A stretch of 64,000 bases of DNA from Calvatia gigantea (GCA_025093985.1 JACAAK010000003.1:2356001-2420000), one strand, 5' to 3'; shown: positions 43,827 through 55,959, counted from the first letter of the stretch. The notes: generated from the letters alone by a model not told the origin. A program made the numbers and translations.

Positions 43827-44989
43827 ATGAGTTCTACTTCGCGCAATTTCGTCCTCGCCTCCAGAGCTTCCCAGCTTGCACAAATTCAAACCAACATTGT
43901 TGTCGCATCCTTGCAGGAACTCTTCCCTCCGAACCAGGGTAATAATACTCAAGCTGGACCAACATTCAGTACATCGTTCATGTCTACTGCTGGAGATAAA
44001 AACCAATCACAAGCGTTATATTTGCTCGGGGGGAAGGCACTTTGGACTAAAGAGTTGGAGGTCGCACTGAAGGAGAGAGATGTCGATATGCTCGTTCACT
44101 CCCTCAAAGATGTTCCGACATCCTTACCCGACGGATGTTATCTTGGCGCGATCTTGGAGAGGGAGGACCCCGCGGATAGTCTGGTTGTAAAGAACGCAAA
44201 GCCTTGGAAGTCACTTGAGGATCTGCCAAAGGGAAGTGTAGTGGGGACGAGCAGCGTGAGGAGGGTTGCACAACTGAAAAGGAAATTCCCTAATCTGCAA
44301 TTTATGGATGTGGTAAGTTGACCTCCGTTCAGGCATGTTCTCCCACTAAATCATCACTTAGCGCGGAAACTTGTATGTCGATAGCGACGATTCTTCTTCG
44401 CAGGCCACTCAATTGACATCATATTTAGGAATACCCGTCTCGCTAAGCTCGATGACCCAAACGGTCCTTATGCTGCCCTCATACTTGCGAAGGCCGGTCT
44501 TCGTCAGGCTAGGAATGGGTGATCGCATTGCTGCCGACATTACCCCTCCGACTCTTCTTCATGCTGTATCCCAGGGTGCCCTGGGAGTTGAGGTTAGGAG
44601 TGATGACAAAGAGGCGATCGAGTTATGCAAGAAGCTCACCCACAGAGAAACCCAATGGAGGTGTCTGGCGGAGCGTGCATGCTTGCGTGTCCTAGAGGGT
44701 GGTTGCAGTGTGCCCGTTGGTGTTGCAAGCGCTTTGGAAGTGGGATAACGAGGAAAAGAAGACCGGATTGCTGACTTTGACGGGGTCGGTTACTTCAATC
44801 AATGGGGCGACTCATGTTGAGCAAACATTGAAGAAGAATGTCTCCAGTACAGAAGAAGCGGAGGAACTCGGAACCAACCTGGCAAAAATCTTAATTGAAA
44901 CAGGTGCAAAGAAGATCCTGGATGACATCAATGAAGATAGGGAGCGTAGGATCGACGAGGTGAAGACAGCAGAGTTGACGCAATCTTGA
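43827..44989 (+). CDS. HEM3: Hydroxymethylbilane synthase (porphobilinogen deaminase), frame disturbed
   Basis: Three exons (43827-44312, 44362-44372, 44429-44989) encode about 351 residues if two extra bases are ignored. The family is certain from LASRASQLAQIQTN, GGKALWTKELEVALKERDVDMLVHSLKDVPT, GTSSVRRVAQLKRKFP, RGNLNTRLAKLD, LHAVSQGALGVEVR and EGGCSVPVGVA, whose Cys carries the dipyrromethane cofactor. The enzyme joins four porphobilinogens in heme synthesis. Relative to the family, one surplus base lies near 44500-44505 and another in the GGG at 44742-44744; both shift the frame and each exposes a stop. Exon 2 is 11 nt. Since heme synthesis is essential, a sequence error is as likely as a broken gene. 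Confidence 0.85.
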
Positions 44990-45651
44990 TGAGAAGGGTG
45001 AAGTTGTGATATTATCTCGGGAAGAACAAGGATGTATCATGAATATTTGAATAGATGTTCCAAGCCGGATCACATAGTACTGTGCCCTGTAACCGCACAA
45101 TTCTGCTGCGACACGATATGAATTTTATCTGCGTCTCCACGAGCGCCTGCGATTCCCTTCTGTGATTACAGGAAAGCAAGTGACTCTAAGGTAGAGACAC
45201 GAATGACATTGGAAGAAAATCCAACAGGTCCCTCAGAAATTACCTAAACGCATTTTATATTTGGTCATATTTGGCAAGAGCATCCAGATCGAGATCATGC
45301 CTATCTGAGGCTATGTCACTGTCAGTCTGCGGCGGAGTTCTTTAAACGATCCTCCAGTATTGCCACAGACAAGGCATAAGGACCGCGCACAGATCCAGGG
45401 GTCACCACGAAAAGAAGGTTACCAGTGTGACAACGCAGCGCCGAATCACAGCTTCTTCGTTCTCTGACCACCCCGCGCGCAAAGGTCCAACACAGCAACA
45501 GCCTCACCGGGTACATTCGCGTTGTCCCAGACTATTGAACCCACCTCCCTTAAAGTACTTAAGCCGTGGATTTGGTTCTGACATAGCATCGTCTGTATTC
45601 TGGTATTCTGGTATATCACTTTCGTCTTGTGGTTGAATTCGTGCCAGGAGA
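44990..45651. other. Intergenic region, no gene recognised
   Basis: About 660 bp separate HEM3 from the E2 gene, with no coding potential that I can support. The promoter of the E2 gene should lie at its right end. Confidence 0.4.
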
Positions 45652-46599
45652 ATGGCCTCTATCGCTGCCAGGAGACTTGGGAAGGAACTCAGGGAGATTC
45701 AAACAGAAGGGTGTCCAGTTGGTGTGTAACTCATTGCAAATATTTTATATGCTATTCTCTGAACGATGATTGATGATGTACTAATACTGTTGGAAAAACA
45801 GGAATAAAACTCGTTAAAGCGGATGATTTTGAAGTTTGGTGGTTCTCAATAGAGGTCATGGGTGAATCTTTATACAAGGTTTGCTGTTCGTCCCCCGTCG
45901 CAGATGCTACAGATTCACAGCTATGATCTCAGGAGGAAGTATACACTCTCCAGTTTCGCTTCGATCCACAGTATCCCATATCAGCTCCTGCCGTCCAGTT
46001 TGTTGTGACGAACGAACACCAAGCACCAGTTCACCCCGTACGTCGTACTGTAGACCCTTATATTCTTGCACCTCTAACGGTATCATATGATTGTACTCTA
46101 TAGCACGTATATTCCAATGGTCATGTAAGTCTGTTTTGTTTGATCACGGCAAGTCACTGAACCTCATTTTCCCAGATCTGTGCTTCTATTCTGGGAAACG
46201 AGTGGTCTCCAGTCCTGAGTGTGACGGCCGTCTGTGTAACTTTGCAAAGCATGCTTGCATCATGCAAGGTAAGATATTCCAGCGTTCTCTTCGTGATCGA
46301 TATTTAATTCTCTTTGTTGCTGTTCGCTCAATACGAGCAGAAGAAGGAACGGTAAGGACACTAATATTCTCGTGCTCAAGAAATTTCCATTTTTTTGCAT
46401 AGGCCTGTTGACAATGATCGCTATGTGCGCCATGCCCCAGATAATCCAAAGAAGGTGCGTGTACATCCGGAATTTAGCTCCCATATCTAATGGGTGGTAA
46501 TTTAGACGCAATTTCATTACGATGGTAAGATGCCTCAACTAATGTGGAGATTCTTCCTAACCTACGGTCCCGTCTCCCCTCATCTCAGATGATACGTAA
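45652..46599 (+). CDS. Ubiquitin-conjugating enzyme E2, UBE2W/Ubc16-like
   Basis: Nine short exons (45652-45721, 45802-45878, 45933-46037, 46104-46124, 46176-46268, 46341-46351, 46403-46454, 46506-46524, 46589-46599) sum exactly to 152 residues, the length of UBE2W. Conserved elements are ARRLGKELREIQTEG, YTLQFRFDPQYPISAPAVQF, HVYSNGHICASILGNEWSPVL with the catalytic Cys at about residue 93, and an end in HYDDDT. UBE2W-type enzymes can ubiquitinate protein N-termini. Exons 6 and 9 are each only 11 nt. More than half of the gene span is intron, so it is easily missed by gene finders. Confidence 0.9.
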
Positions 46600-47035
46600 G
46601 TTCGGTCTTTCAATCTTCTGGGAATCTGAGACTTCCTGCTGACGAGCACCATACAGTGTGTGACAGTACTTCACAGTGCATTTTCACCTTGATAACCTCC
46701 CATCTACCAGTGCCATCAGCTTCCACCTTTTCATTCGGTAGATCAGTGTACGCCACAGCATGTAAATATGTGTCACCCCGCGATTACCACTGTATACTCC
46801 TTGGAGTGTCAATTTAACACTTGCCAGTAGATCCAGTTGAATGATCCATTTATCTATCCGACTGTGCTACTTTTTATATCCATCCATCCATCCATCCGCC
46901 GCTTCAAGAGGTAACAAGAGACAATACCAAACCATGACTGAAGATACAATAACAAACGATGAATGAAAAGGGATCAAGAAAGAGCATACAAAGGTGATTC
47001 AAATGAGTTGAGAGATGAGAAGAGGGCAACAATGA
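46600..47035. other. Convergent intergenic region
   Basis: About 435 bp lie between the 3' ends of the E2 gene and the copper-fist gene. The only feature is a short ATCC tandem repeat. Confidence 0.4.
46878..46897 (+). repeat. (ATCC)5 microsatellite
   Basis: The tetranucleotide ATCC is repeated five times in tandem in the convergent intergenic region. Confidence 0.8.
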
Positions 47036-48690
47036 TTATGATGAGGTACCTTCGCAGCAGCTTCTCGGTGGTGCAGCCTCCGGCCCCGTCATAGGAATCA
47101 TTTCACTATCAAGAGACATATCAAGACAGGCACCGGCGACTTGTTCCAGCGGAATATGAATTGGAGGGGTGGAGGAATCTGCGTCTGCGCAACACCCTCC
47201 GCAGGCAACGCCACATACACACTGGCCGTTCGGGCAACTGCAACTTCCTCCACAACATTCCAATTTCGGTAAATTGACCGAAGGTGTCTTGCCAAGGCTG
47301 TATCCGACTTCGCGGGGATCAAGTTGAATTCCATTGCCCAAACGACGGTATAACGGCGGTGGTGGGAGAGCGGCCGCACGTGCAAAAAAGCGGTTGAGGG
47401 ATGGGCTCTTGGTGATATAATCCAACGAAGACGATGTTGACATAGAACCAGATGAGATGGATGAGAGTGGCGAAGTACTACCTCGAAGGGCAACTCCGGA
47501 TTGGTTATCGACACATGTCATGCACTGTCCGTCTGTGCAGTCATGCAAGTCCTTCGCCGCATATTGGGATCCTCTGTGCTCCACGCACCCGGGACAGGCA
47601 CATTGGACTCCACATGTACAGCCAGAACCCGCTAGAGAATTGATCATGCTAATTGGTGGCATAAACCCGAAGTCTGGAACCTGGTCCGTCAGAGGCAGTG
47701 CTGACTCTGACGAGGATTGAATTGGGGGTAGTTCTAAAACTGGGGAGGGACTATAGTGATGGTGATTGTGATCATGGCCGTGGTGATGATGCTGCTTCGA
47801 ACGTTTGTGAGAATCCTGTAGCGGACTTGACGGGCGAGACGTAGGACGTTTGGAAGACAATACGGGAGCCGAGGAAACCGTTCTTGGCAGAGCAGTTTTT
47901 GCCGTGTGATCGAGAGGCATTAATGATGATGATGCCATCGAGGAATCACGGCGGCGCATTGCGGCCACATGAGCTAATGTATCAAGGTCCCCAATAGATC
48001 CAAGGGCTGACTGATCTGCGGTTGCAGGTGACTGGGCCGGTCGACAGTTGCATTTCCATACGCTCCTACAGTTGCACGGATTTAGTAACGAGTCCACTGA
48101 ACCAAAGTGAGTGATCTGATGGAGTCAAGAAAGAGATGGATATGGCAAAAATACCTCTCTGTCGGGCGTCTGCAGGCAGTGTTGTTCCAACTTGTGAGGC
48201 CGCCAAAACATCCTTGAGCCCATTTGGTAAGGAAGGAACGATAGGTATGAACCGACGAGCTGACGAAATATCCATTGACCGTCAGCACCACCATTGGCGG
48301 CAAGGGCGGTGATAGTTACGCACACTTGGATGTCGTAGATGCTAAGACCTCTCCGCGGCTAGCGGGATCGGCTTTCGGGTTACAGGTACATTTCGAATGC
48401 ACTTTCTTTGACTGTCGGAGTTCTCTGCATTTCTCGCACTGTGAGACAGGGCGTCCCTTCTTCTTGATTTCGAAAAGTGGTCGGTCGGTGTGATGGCAAG
48501 ATGACGATCGGTGCCCTTTAATGCATGATTCACTGCGCACAACATTATGAGCGACAATAGCCTAAGCTCAGTCTCAGTGCATAGCGCTCACCAAGCGAAC
48601 TTCTTGCTATTGACGTAGACCTAAAAGCCCAGAGTAGAAGCAACAATAGGCTGTTGTGTCAATGGTGGATAGGCAGATTTCACAAACCAT
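47036..48690 (-). CDS. Copper-fist transcription factor
   Basis: Five coding exons (48690-48688, 48620-48592, 48532-48324, 48259-48155, 48096-47036) give 468 residues. The copper fist spans about residues 1-40. It starts MVYVNSKKFACESCIKGHRS, has zinc ligands C11, C14, C23 and H25, and then the basic KKKGRPVSQCEKCRELR. This domain binds DNA in Ace1, Mac1 and Cuf1. Downstream are VPSLPNGLKDVLAAS, Cys-rich segments CNCRSVWKCNCR and CTCGVQCACPGCVEH (CxCx3CxCx2Cx2H, a copper-cluster type motif), CCGGSCSCPNGQCVCG and a His-rich run. It probably switches copper uptake or detoxification genes according to copper level. The ATG alone forms the first coding exon, before a 67-nt intron. Confidence 0.9.
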
Positions 48691-49397
48691 TTGTGCCTTA
48701 AACGTAGTAGACCAGCTGCACACAGCAGGGGTGGTGGTTGAAAGTCAAGGACGAGAGGTTCTGCCGAGAGGGTTGGTGCGAAGGAAGAAGATATAAAGAG
48801 TGTAATTTCGAGGGAACTGAATAGACAACCCTAACACTGGGTCAATGGAAATGGCAATCGTCACTTGACCTCGTCACACGCGTCACACTTCTATCCCACA
48901 TCGTTCTGCGTTTAAACACCCTGGCTGTTTGTTTCTAGTTTGTCTGGCAGGTTACACTATGTAATGATGATTAAAGCTTTCGTTCAAATTTAATACTTGG
49001 CGCCTGGCAATATTCCCTCCTTCGGCTCAATTCAGTGACTAGTTTTTGGGCCGGCCGCAATTTTACTGCCACTCTGTCGTGAGAGGAACGGATAGTTTCA
49101 ATGATTGTGGAAGAAGTGTTGGGTGAGAACCAAAATTCACTTCTACTTACCAGTAGGCAATGTCGCTTATATTCGTGCTAGACAAATCCGCGGTTATCAT
49201 CCATAAATAGTGCGAACAATTCACAAGATGAAGGTCGATCCAACGTTAGAACAGTGCATTCACGCGGACCAACGCGAGCAGGACAATCGTGTCTAATTCC
49301 CAGACCGTCTAAGTATATAATTATAATGACATATACCGGGCCATACTATGTCAATGTGAGTGTTCAGGGCGCTCATGTTGGCGGCAATCTCTGCAAC
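48691..49397. other. Intergenic: copper-fist promoter and 3' side of NFU1
   Basis: About 700 bp upstream of the copper-fist gene hold no ORF of note. I could not identify a convincing copper-response element. Confidence 0.4.
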
Positions 49398-50396
49398 TCA
49401 CTCAGATTCCTTCTTGTCATTTTGTGACAACTTCTTTTCCAGTTTGTCAAACTCATTGAGGGCAATCTCTTCTTCCTGGTCCAAGATCTGAGAAAGTCGT
49501 GAGATTGAGAACATCGGCGGTTCTAAAAGGGACTCTCACCTGTTCGACACCCTTGACTTCTGGAATATAGTGCATGAGCATTCGCTCGATTCCGGACTTA
49601 AGCGTGACAGTGCTTGAATCACATCCTCTGCAACTCCCTTTAAGTTTGACCTTGACAATCCCATCACTCTCGTCAAATCCTCTGTATTCAATATCTCCAC
49701 CGTCCTCCATGATAGCTGGCCTCACGCGCGTTTCCAGCAGCTCCTTAATCATAGCGACGGTCTCTGAATCTGTGTCCAGGATTCTTGTGTCCTGCGGTCC
49801 AGCAGCATCTTGATCCTCTTGACTTCGGAACAGAGGCTGTCCGGAAGAGAAATGCTCCATAAGGATAGAGTAAATTTCAGGCTTGATGACTGCCCATGTG
49901 TTCTCAGAGTCTTTCGAGACTGTTACGAAATCGGGTCCATAGAAGACTGCACTAACCCCTTCGACACCCATGAGACGGATTGCTAGGGGGGATGCGAGGG
50001 CAGAGCGAGTATCAAGGAATTCCGCGGTGCCTTCACCCATGACGGTAACACCTGGAATGAATTTGAGAGAATCATCATTGGGTGTTGTTTCTGTCTGAAT
50101 GAACATAGACCGGGCTAAACGATGTCGAATGAGACGCTTTGTTTGCAATACTTAAGAACAAAGGGACACGCACAAAGCGAAGGTCTGCGCAAAGCCACTC
50201 TGTCTAGTTGTCGCCATTGAAGTATTGAAGTAGCGGAAGCCAAAGTGGTTCGGAAAGATGCGGAGCGCGTACAGCTCGCCGAGAATGCCCTGACTGTAGT
50301 AATGGCCAATCCCCGTGAGGCCTGGGCCGTCTTGTGGGTGTTTCTGAGAGCACTTTTCGCAGCGTTTCTGAATGAAGAGGACGTTATTGTAGCCAT
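49398..50396 (-). CDS. NFU1: Mitochondrial Fe-S scaffold Nfu1
   Basis: Three exons (50396-50174, 50114-49540, 49487-49398) encode 295 residues. The first 70 residues are rich in Arg, Ser and Ala and lack acids (SSSFRNAAKSALRN, FSASCTRSASFRTT), a typical mitochondrial presequence. The Nfu N domain follows (SMFIQTETTPNDDSLKFIPG, FLDTRSALASPLA). The NifU-like C domain (RPAIMEDGGDIEYRGF) contains the cluster-binding CxxC in KGSCRGCDSSTVTLKSGIE. The last exon adds a charged helical tail. Nfu1 passes 4Fe-4S clusters to enzymes such as lipoyl synthase. The gene is divergent from ALG1, 143 bp away. Confidence 0.92.
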
Positions 50397-50539
50397 GGTG
50401 AAAGTTGGAGTGGGAGGGACACCTCGGATGTGCCAGTTGCGTAACTTTACAAATCATCACTGCCAGAGTATCGAGGACAAATGAGGCAACTACCACATAT
50501 GGAAGGAGGGCTTGTTTATTCTCTCCCAACCTCGAGACG
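50397..50539. promoter_or_regulatory. Divergent promoter between NFU1 and ALG1
   Basis: The 143 bp between the two start codons must serve both genes. No strong TATA element is visible. Confidence 0.5.
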
Positions 50540-52623
50540 ATGAACAAATCTACCGTACAGCACATACAGGACTCATTACCTCGTCTGGTCTCCCTTCTGC
50601 TCCTCACATGGCTCGTCTGGAAAATATTCTCTTTCTTTCGTCCCCGGAACCGCCACACACTTCGCTCAGTCGCAATACTTGTTCTTGGCGACATAGGACG
50701 GAGCCCGCGCATGATGTACCACGCGCAGAGCTTTGCTGAAAACGACTTTGTCACCGACCTCATTGGATACGGTGGTCCGTGTTTCTACAGATTGGACATG
50801 CTGTAGCAGCTGACGACGTGCCTACCTCTCCGCTGTTTCCAGGCTCAAGACCCATTCCAGCATTGGAACGGCTGCCTAAGCTTCGCTTGCATTACCTGCC
50901 TGAGCCACCCTCAATAATAAAAAGGCTACCCTTCCTTCTTGCAGCACCTATCAAAGTCACACAACAAATCATGTCAATTTTGGTTGTACTGTTCGTCTTG
51001 ATCAACGTTCCACCTGAGTTCATTCTTGTCCAGGTGAGAATTAGTGTCAACGGGTTCTCATGAAGGACAGTTACACATGTCCGTAGAACCCACCAACCAT
51101 ACCAACATTGCTTCTCGTCCAATTTGTGGCCAAGGTCAGAGGTTGCAAAGTTATCATCGACTGGCACAATCTAGGATACAGTACTCTGGCACTGAAGCTT
51201 GGGCCTAAACACCCACTCGTACAAATCGCAAAATGGTTAGTCTACTCAGTGTCATAGTAATGACCCAGCTCTAATTGTGAAACAGGCTTGAAAAGTCTTT
51301 TGGTCGTAGCGCGTACGCTCAGCTTTTTGTCACCAACGCTATGAAAAATCATCTACTCAAGGAATGGAATATCCAGTGCGTAAGTGCATAACCTAAGCTA
51401 AGCCAAGAGCTAACCCGAGTTCACAAGGGGCAAGAAAGTTGTGCTTCATGACCGACCCCTGCGTCACTTCCACCACGCATCTCCGCAGGAAACGCATGAG
51501 GTCCGTCTACCTTCACTCCTATCCCTGACTTCCCCAACTTACCCCTTCTCTTTTAGCTTTTCCAACGACTCCGCTCGAATCTCTTCGCCAATCCCTGCCT
51601 CCAAGGTTTTCTTCCACAATCTTCTCCGCCTTACTCAACGCCCTTCACCAAAACAAGCCCTCCATCCATCAGGTCTCGTTCCCCCACCCCGACCGCTATC
51701 GTACACCAACTACACGAGTCATCTCCAACACTCCCTCTACCTACCCCAACCGCTCCGCAAAACAAGCATTCGCCGCTTAGTACACCTCTGGTAGAGCTTA
51801 ATGAGGAGCCGTCATACCACGAGATCCACCCCCCCGCATTACGACCCGACAGACCCGCGCTGATCGTGTCAAGCACATCCTGGACGCCAGACGAAGACTT
51901 TTCCATCCTCCTCGATGCACTTAGTATGTACGAAGCCCGCTCCCGAGAACAACATCACGCCAGGTCCGAATCTCAACTGCCCAAAGTCCTCGTCATAGTA
52001 ACAGGGAAAGGGCCACTAAAGGACAAATATATGCAGCAAATTGACGAGTTACAGAAGAAATGGGAATGGGTTCGGTGTGTGAGCCTGTGGTTGGAAGCGG
52101 AAGATTATCCGATGCTGTTAGGCTCTGCGGATTTGGGTGTATGTTTGCATTCGAGCTCGTCTGCTTTGGATTTGCCGATGAAAGTCGTTGACATGTTTGG
52201 GTGTGGATTACCAGTTTGTGCGTTGAACTTTGACTGGTACGCCAATTGCTGCTGCATGTTTTTTGGCTTAGGTACCGGTGGCTAACTAGTGGTGCTTAGC
52301 TTGGATGAGTTGGTGAAGGATAAGGTGAACGGCCTCGTATTTTCTGATGCAGCGCAGCTTGCAGAACAGCTTGAGGTGAGCTCAAAACTTCCGCCAAAAT
52401 CAAAGGCTTAACGGTAAACCAGGAATTACTCACGTCATTTCCGAACTCACCAAGACTGGAACATCTCGCAAAATCACTCAAAAGGTCATCTACACCACTG
52501 CATCTTCACTCACCGAGGCCTGTTGCTGCTGAAGAAGACACCGAAGATTGGGTGTGGACAAATTGGGAGGAGAATTGGGCACGAGTGATGAGACCCCTCG
52601 TCCTCAAAGACGTGAATCTCTAA
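50540..52623 (+). CDS. ALG1: Beta-1,4-mannosyltransferase Alg1
   Basis: Eight exons (50540-50774, 50843-51033, 51087-51235, 51286-51375, 51428-51500, 51557-52236, 52300-52375, 52423-52623) sum to 564 residues. An N-terminal membrane anchor ([21 protein letters not shown]) precedes the family motif [18 protein letters not shown]. Then follow [31 protein letters not shown] and VVLHDRP. The C-terminal donor-binding part ([33 protein letters not shown]) has the family glycosyltransferase end motif. Alg1 adds the first mannose to the lipid-linked N-glycan precursor on the cytosolic face of the ER. A Pro/Ser/Thr-rich stretch of about 90 residues interrupts the two Rossmann halves. Confidence 0.92.
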
Positions 52624-52707
52624 ACAATTACATGCGTGTAATATTACACCGACAGATGTGATCTATATAAGGGCACCTATCAAACCTAACCCAAAGACGA
52701 AAGTGGC

Positions 52708-53754
52708 CTAACTGTTCGCTGTGGCAGCAAAAGTGAGTGTTTCAATCCGACCGCGGTTCTTGCATTCCTTTTGTAAGAATTCGTTGATGTTGCGGAAGGC
52801 GCTTGGATCGATGAGCATTGTCTAATACAAATACAATCAGTGAGAAAATCCCGTAGATTGCGTTGCCTTACAGCTTCCCATTCTTGTTCATGCGTCTCTT
52901 CGTGCTCAACTTTCTCACCAAATTTAACTATTCCTTCCCGTAGGCGTTGACTATCGGCTGCGGGTACGATGACGCGCACACGCATCCGTGCACGTTGGAT
53001 GGGAAGGTTGGATTCGGCCTGGAGAAGCCTGATACATTCAGAAACCTGCACTCCATGGAGATAAGTGGCTATACGGGCAGAGGGGCACCCGAGGCGTACC
53101 TGACTCTTGGCATTCTTTCCTTGTTTGACGCTAAATCCAGCCTCAGTCATTGCCTTTTCGATTATACCGATTGGGTACGGTGTTTGTGTTGCTGGATCTA
53201 CGCATTTCTCGGCGACGAGGGTGGCGATCTCTCTACGTAACGATGAAAGATCGTGTTCACGCTCTTTTTCGCCGACTTGGACCTCGCCTTTCTTTAATAT
53301 CTGACCGTAAAGTCTAAGTGTTAGACTATCTGGGCGGGTTGTCGGATAAAAAGAGGAGCACAAACTTCAGAGACAATCTTGTCTATGTTTGTCGTCTCAA
53401 ACGCCTTTTGCAGGTCGTTGGATTTGGCAACTTCACCTTTCGAGACATTGATGAAGACGTTGTTAATCTGGAGAACATCGTCGAGATCTGTTTCACTGTA
53501 GGGAATAGCAATCTTAATCTATCGGTTTTTCTTTTCTTTCCCTTGATAAAGGAATATCTGAGGTGCGTACTTACACGCCATTGCGCCACTCCTGTACTTT
53601 GTTTTTGTAGCAGGCAATCTCGAATCGCTTGCCGCCCTTTTTTAGGCGGACTATAGATACATTAGTGAGCCTGGCTCATAGTGAGCGATATTGTTGCCCC
53701 CGAGATGAGTTGTATAACGCACTTGATTTGGTTTGAGGGTTGCTGGATAGGCAT
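52708..53754 (-). CDS. SDO1: Ribosome maturation protein Sdo1/SBDS
   Basis: Six exons (53754-53723, 53670-53575, 53495-53366, 53300-53100, 53045-52872, 52821-52708) give 248 residues, the family length. The N-terminus is [20 protein letters not shown] followed by [19 protein letters not shown]. Further matches are [49 protein letters not shown] and ERARMR-like sequence ([14 protein letters not shown]). Sdo1 releases Tif6/eIF6 from pre-60S subunits with the GTPase Efl1. An in-frame ATG 48 bp upstream (53802) would add 16 residues but is less conserved. Intron 4 (53099-53046) happens to be an open frame and can be overlooked. Confidence 0.92.
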
Positions 53755-54080
53755 GGTGGGTGATGGAGTGGTAAGTTGTGAGTTGTGAGTCGTCTGTGAC
53801 ATAATTATTATGGGCCCGCTTCCGGGATATCTTCACGTGCGCATTGTCGATGCCTGGATACTATGATACTTTGAATTACTTTGACGCTGAATTTGTATTG
53901 GCTGGTGGTATCAGAGATGACATAGCGACTCATAGCGATCATCACGGGCGAAACATGGATTGAAGTGAAAAGAAATTGTTGATCGTGTGAAAAGCCAAGA
54001 GGCCAGTAACTTAAGTAAATGCGGTGTCTCAGCTCCGCCATCCTTCATCATCACTGATACCCCCTCAACCCACTTCCACC
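53755..54080. promoter_or_regulatory. Divergent promoter between SDO1 and the BAR-SH3 gene
   Basis: About 326 bp separate the start codons of the two divergent genes. No gene lies inside. TATA-like sequences are not obvious. Confidence 0.45.
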
Positions 54081-55959
54081 ATGAAGGGCATAGGAAAGGC
54101 TTTCGCTAGGTGCGTGGTGCCCATGTTTAATTTTGTTGAGCGGACGCTAATAATAAGCGGCACACAGGACGCCATTCACCGTCACCAGCAAGATTGGCAT
54201 GGCCAAAAGTGAGATAAGCCCGTTGGTCTCTTGAAGTGGTGCTTCTCATCTAAACTCACTCTGTGAATGTCGCCTTTTCTCTCTGACTCCCATTTCTCTT
54301 GCGCTACTTAATAGAGTCAAACGATCCTGAGTTCGACGATTGGAACCGGCACTTTGGTACCCTGGAAACTGCGGCTGAACGCTTGATCAAGGATACAAAA
54401 GCGTTTTGCGAGTCCGTCACCTGTATGTGTTCACATCTCCTTGGCATTTGTGGAAAATATTCAGGTTCGGTTCTCCGCTAACAGTGCTCTTCAATCATGG
54501 ACATGGATTTGCTACCCACTTCACAGTAGTCTTCCAGCCGATTGTCGGCGAATATGACTTGATAGGCAAGAATCCGGATGCTGAACAAAGTATTCGCAAC
54601 GTGACCAAGTACGAGGCTGCTATGGAGGAATTGAAATCGCTCGTAGCCCCCGAACTTGAGTTGATTGAGAGTAGGATTCTTGGACCGGCTAGGGAATTGC
54701 AGACGATCATGAAAACGATTCGAAAAACTATTACGAAGAGAGAGCACAAGGTGGGTTTAGTACCCTGGTAACCGAGGCAAGGTATTGACAGTGTGCAGCT
54801 CGTGGATTATGACCGATATAACAACTCGTTGACAAAGCTGCGGGATAAGAAAGAAAAGTCGTTGAGTGACGAGAAAAACTTGTTCAAGGTGGGCCAAATA
54901 CCAAAGATCCCAATGAGAATATTTCTAATTTCTGACGGACCCCCCCAGCTCGAGCAGGAGTTTGAAATTGCGACCAATGAGTATGAATATATTAATACAG
55001 TCTTGAAGCAAGATCTTCCTCGTTTCATGACGTTGGCGACGCAGTTCATTGATCCTTTGTTCAACTCGCTCTTCTACATGCAGTTAGTGACCACGTTGAC
55101 CGACTCGTCCTTTGCGGCTCATTAGGCTTTTTTATAGGTTGAACATCTATTATTTGATCCTCGAGAAAATGAACAGCTTCGCAGACTCTGCCAAGTATGA
55201 CATCGCAAACATGCCTGGCAGCCAAATCCAACAGATCTACGAAGAAAAGCGGACAGATGCTTGGCATACTATTGAAAACCTGAATATTGTCAAGAGGATC
55301 GTCTCAGTTTGTGAGTTGTAGTTTTGGCAACTCTCCTGCCAAACGTCTTGATAGTTTTACAGCGAGACTCGTACAAGTGAACAGATCTCAGAACAGTTTG
55401 CAACGTGCGCCACCGTCCGTACCTTCCACATCCTCAACAGGCTCTGGATCCGGTTTGCGTGCACCGCCACCGAGTCGATCGTTATCATCAGCGGCGGGAT
55501 ACAAGAAACCCGCTCCTGCCCCGCCGATGGCCTCGTCGTCATCGTTGAACAGCGCACCACCTCCGTATACTCCGTCCCCACCCGCAAACGGTCAACCGCC
55601 TGCTACTGCTGCTGCGATAGCGAAAAAAGGACCCCCTCCCCCTCCACCACTCAAATCAAAGCCCAAGCCCAAGCCGGCCGTCCAATACGTCGTTGCGTTG
55701 TATGATTTCGCTGCCCAGGTAAGCACCAAGTCATGATGTCCTGTGTACAAGCGGCTCATTTTTTACTGTAGGCGGATGGTGACCTGTCATTCAACGCCGG
55801 TGACCGTATTGAACTGGTGCAAAGAACGGAGAGCTCAGAGGACTGGTGGACTGGCCGTTTGAATGGGCAGGAAGGTGTTTTCCCTGGTATGTCTGAAACT
55901 AGCTATGCGCCCAATGGATGCTCAATGGCGTTGTAGGGAACTATGTTCAGGACACTTAG
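54081..55959 (+). CDS. BAR-SH3 protein, Rvs167/Hob1-like (amphiphysin family)
   Basis: Ten exons (54081-54109, 54168-54208, 54315-54422, 54485-54750, 54799-54888, 54949-55082, 55138-55310, 55363-55718, 55772-55886, 55937-55959) sum to 444 residues. The BAR domain covers about residues 1-260 ([74 protein letters not shown]). A Pro/Ser/Ala-rich linker follows. The SH3 domain closes the protein ([41 protein letters not shown]). Such proteins bend membranes and recruit actin regulators at endocytic sites. The SH3 domain is split by two introns. Confidence 0.92.

Noticed and set aside
44499..44510. A very short intron explaining the first HEM3 frameshift
   Set aside because: The only GT...AG pair there would be 11 nt, far below the 45-nt minimum seen in the other genes.
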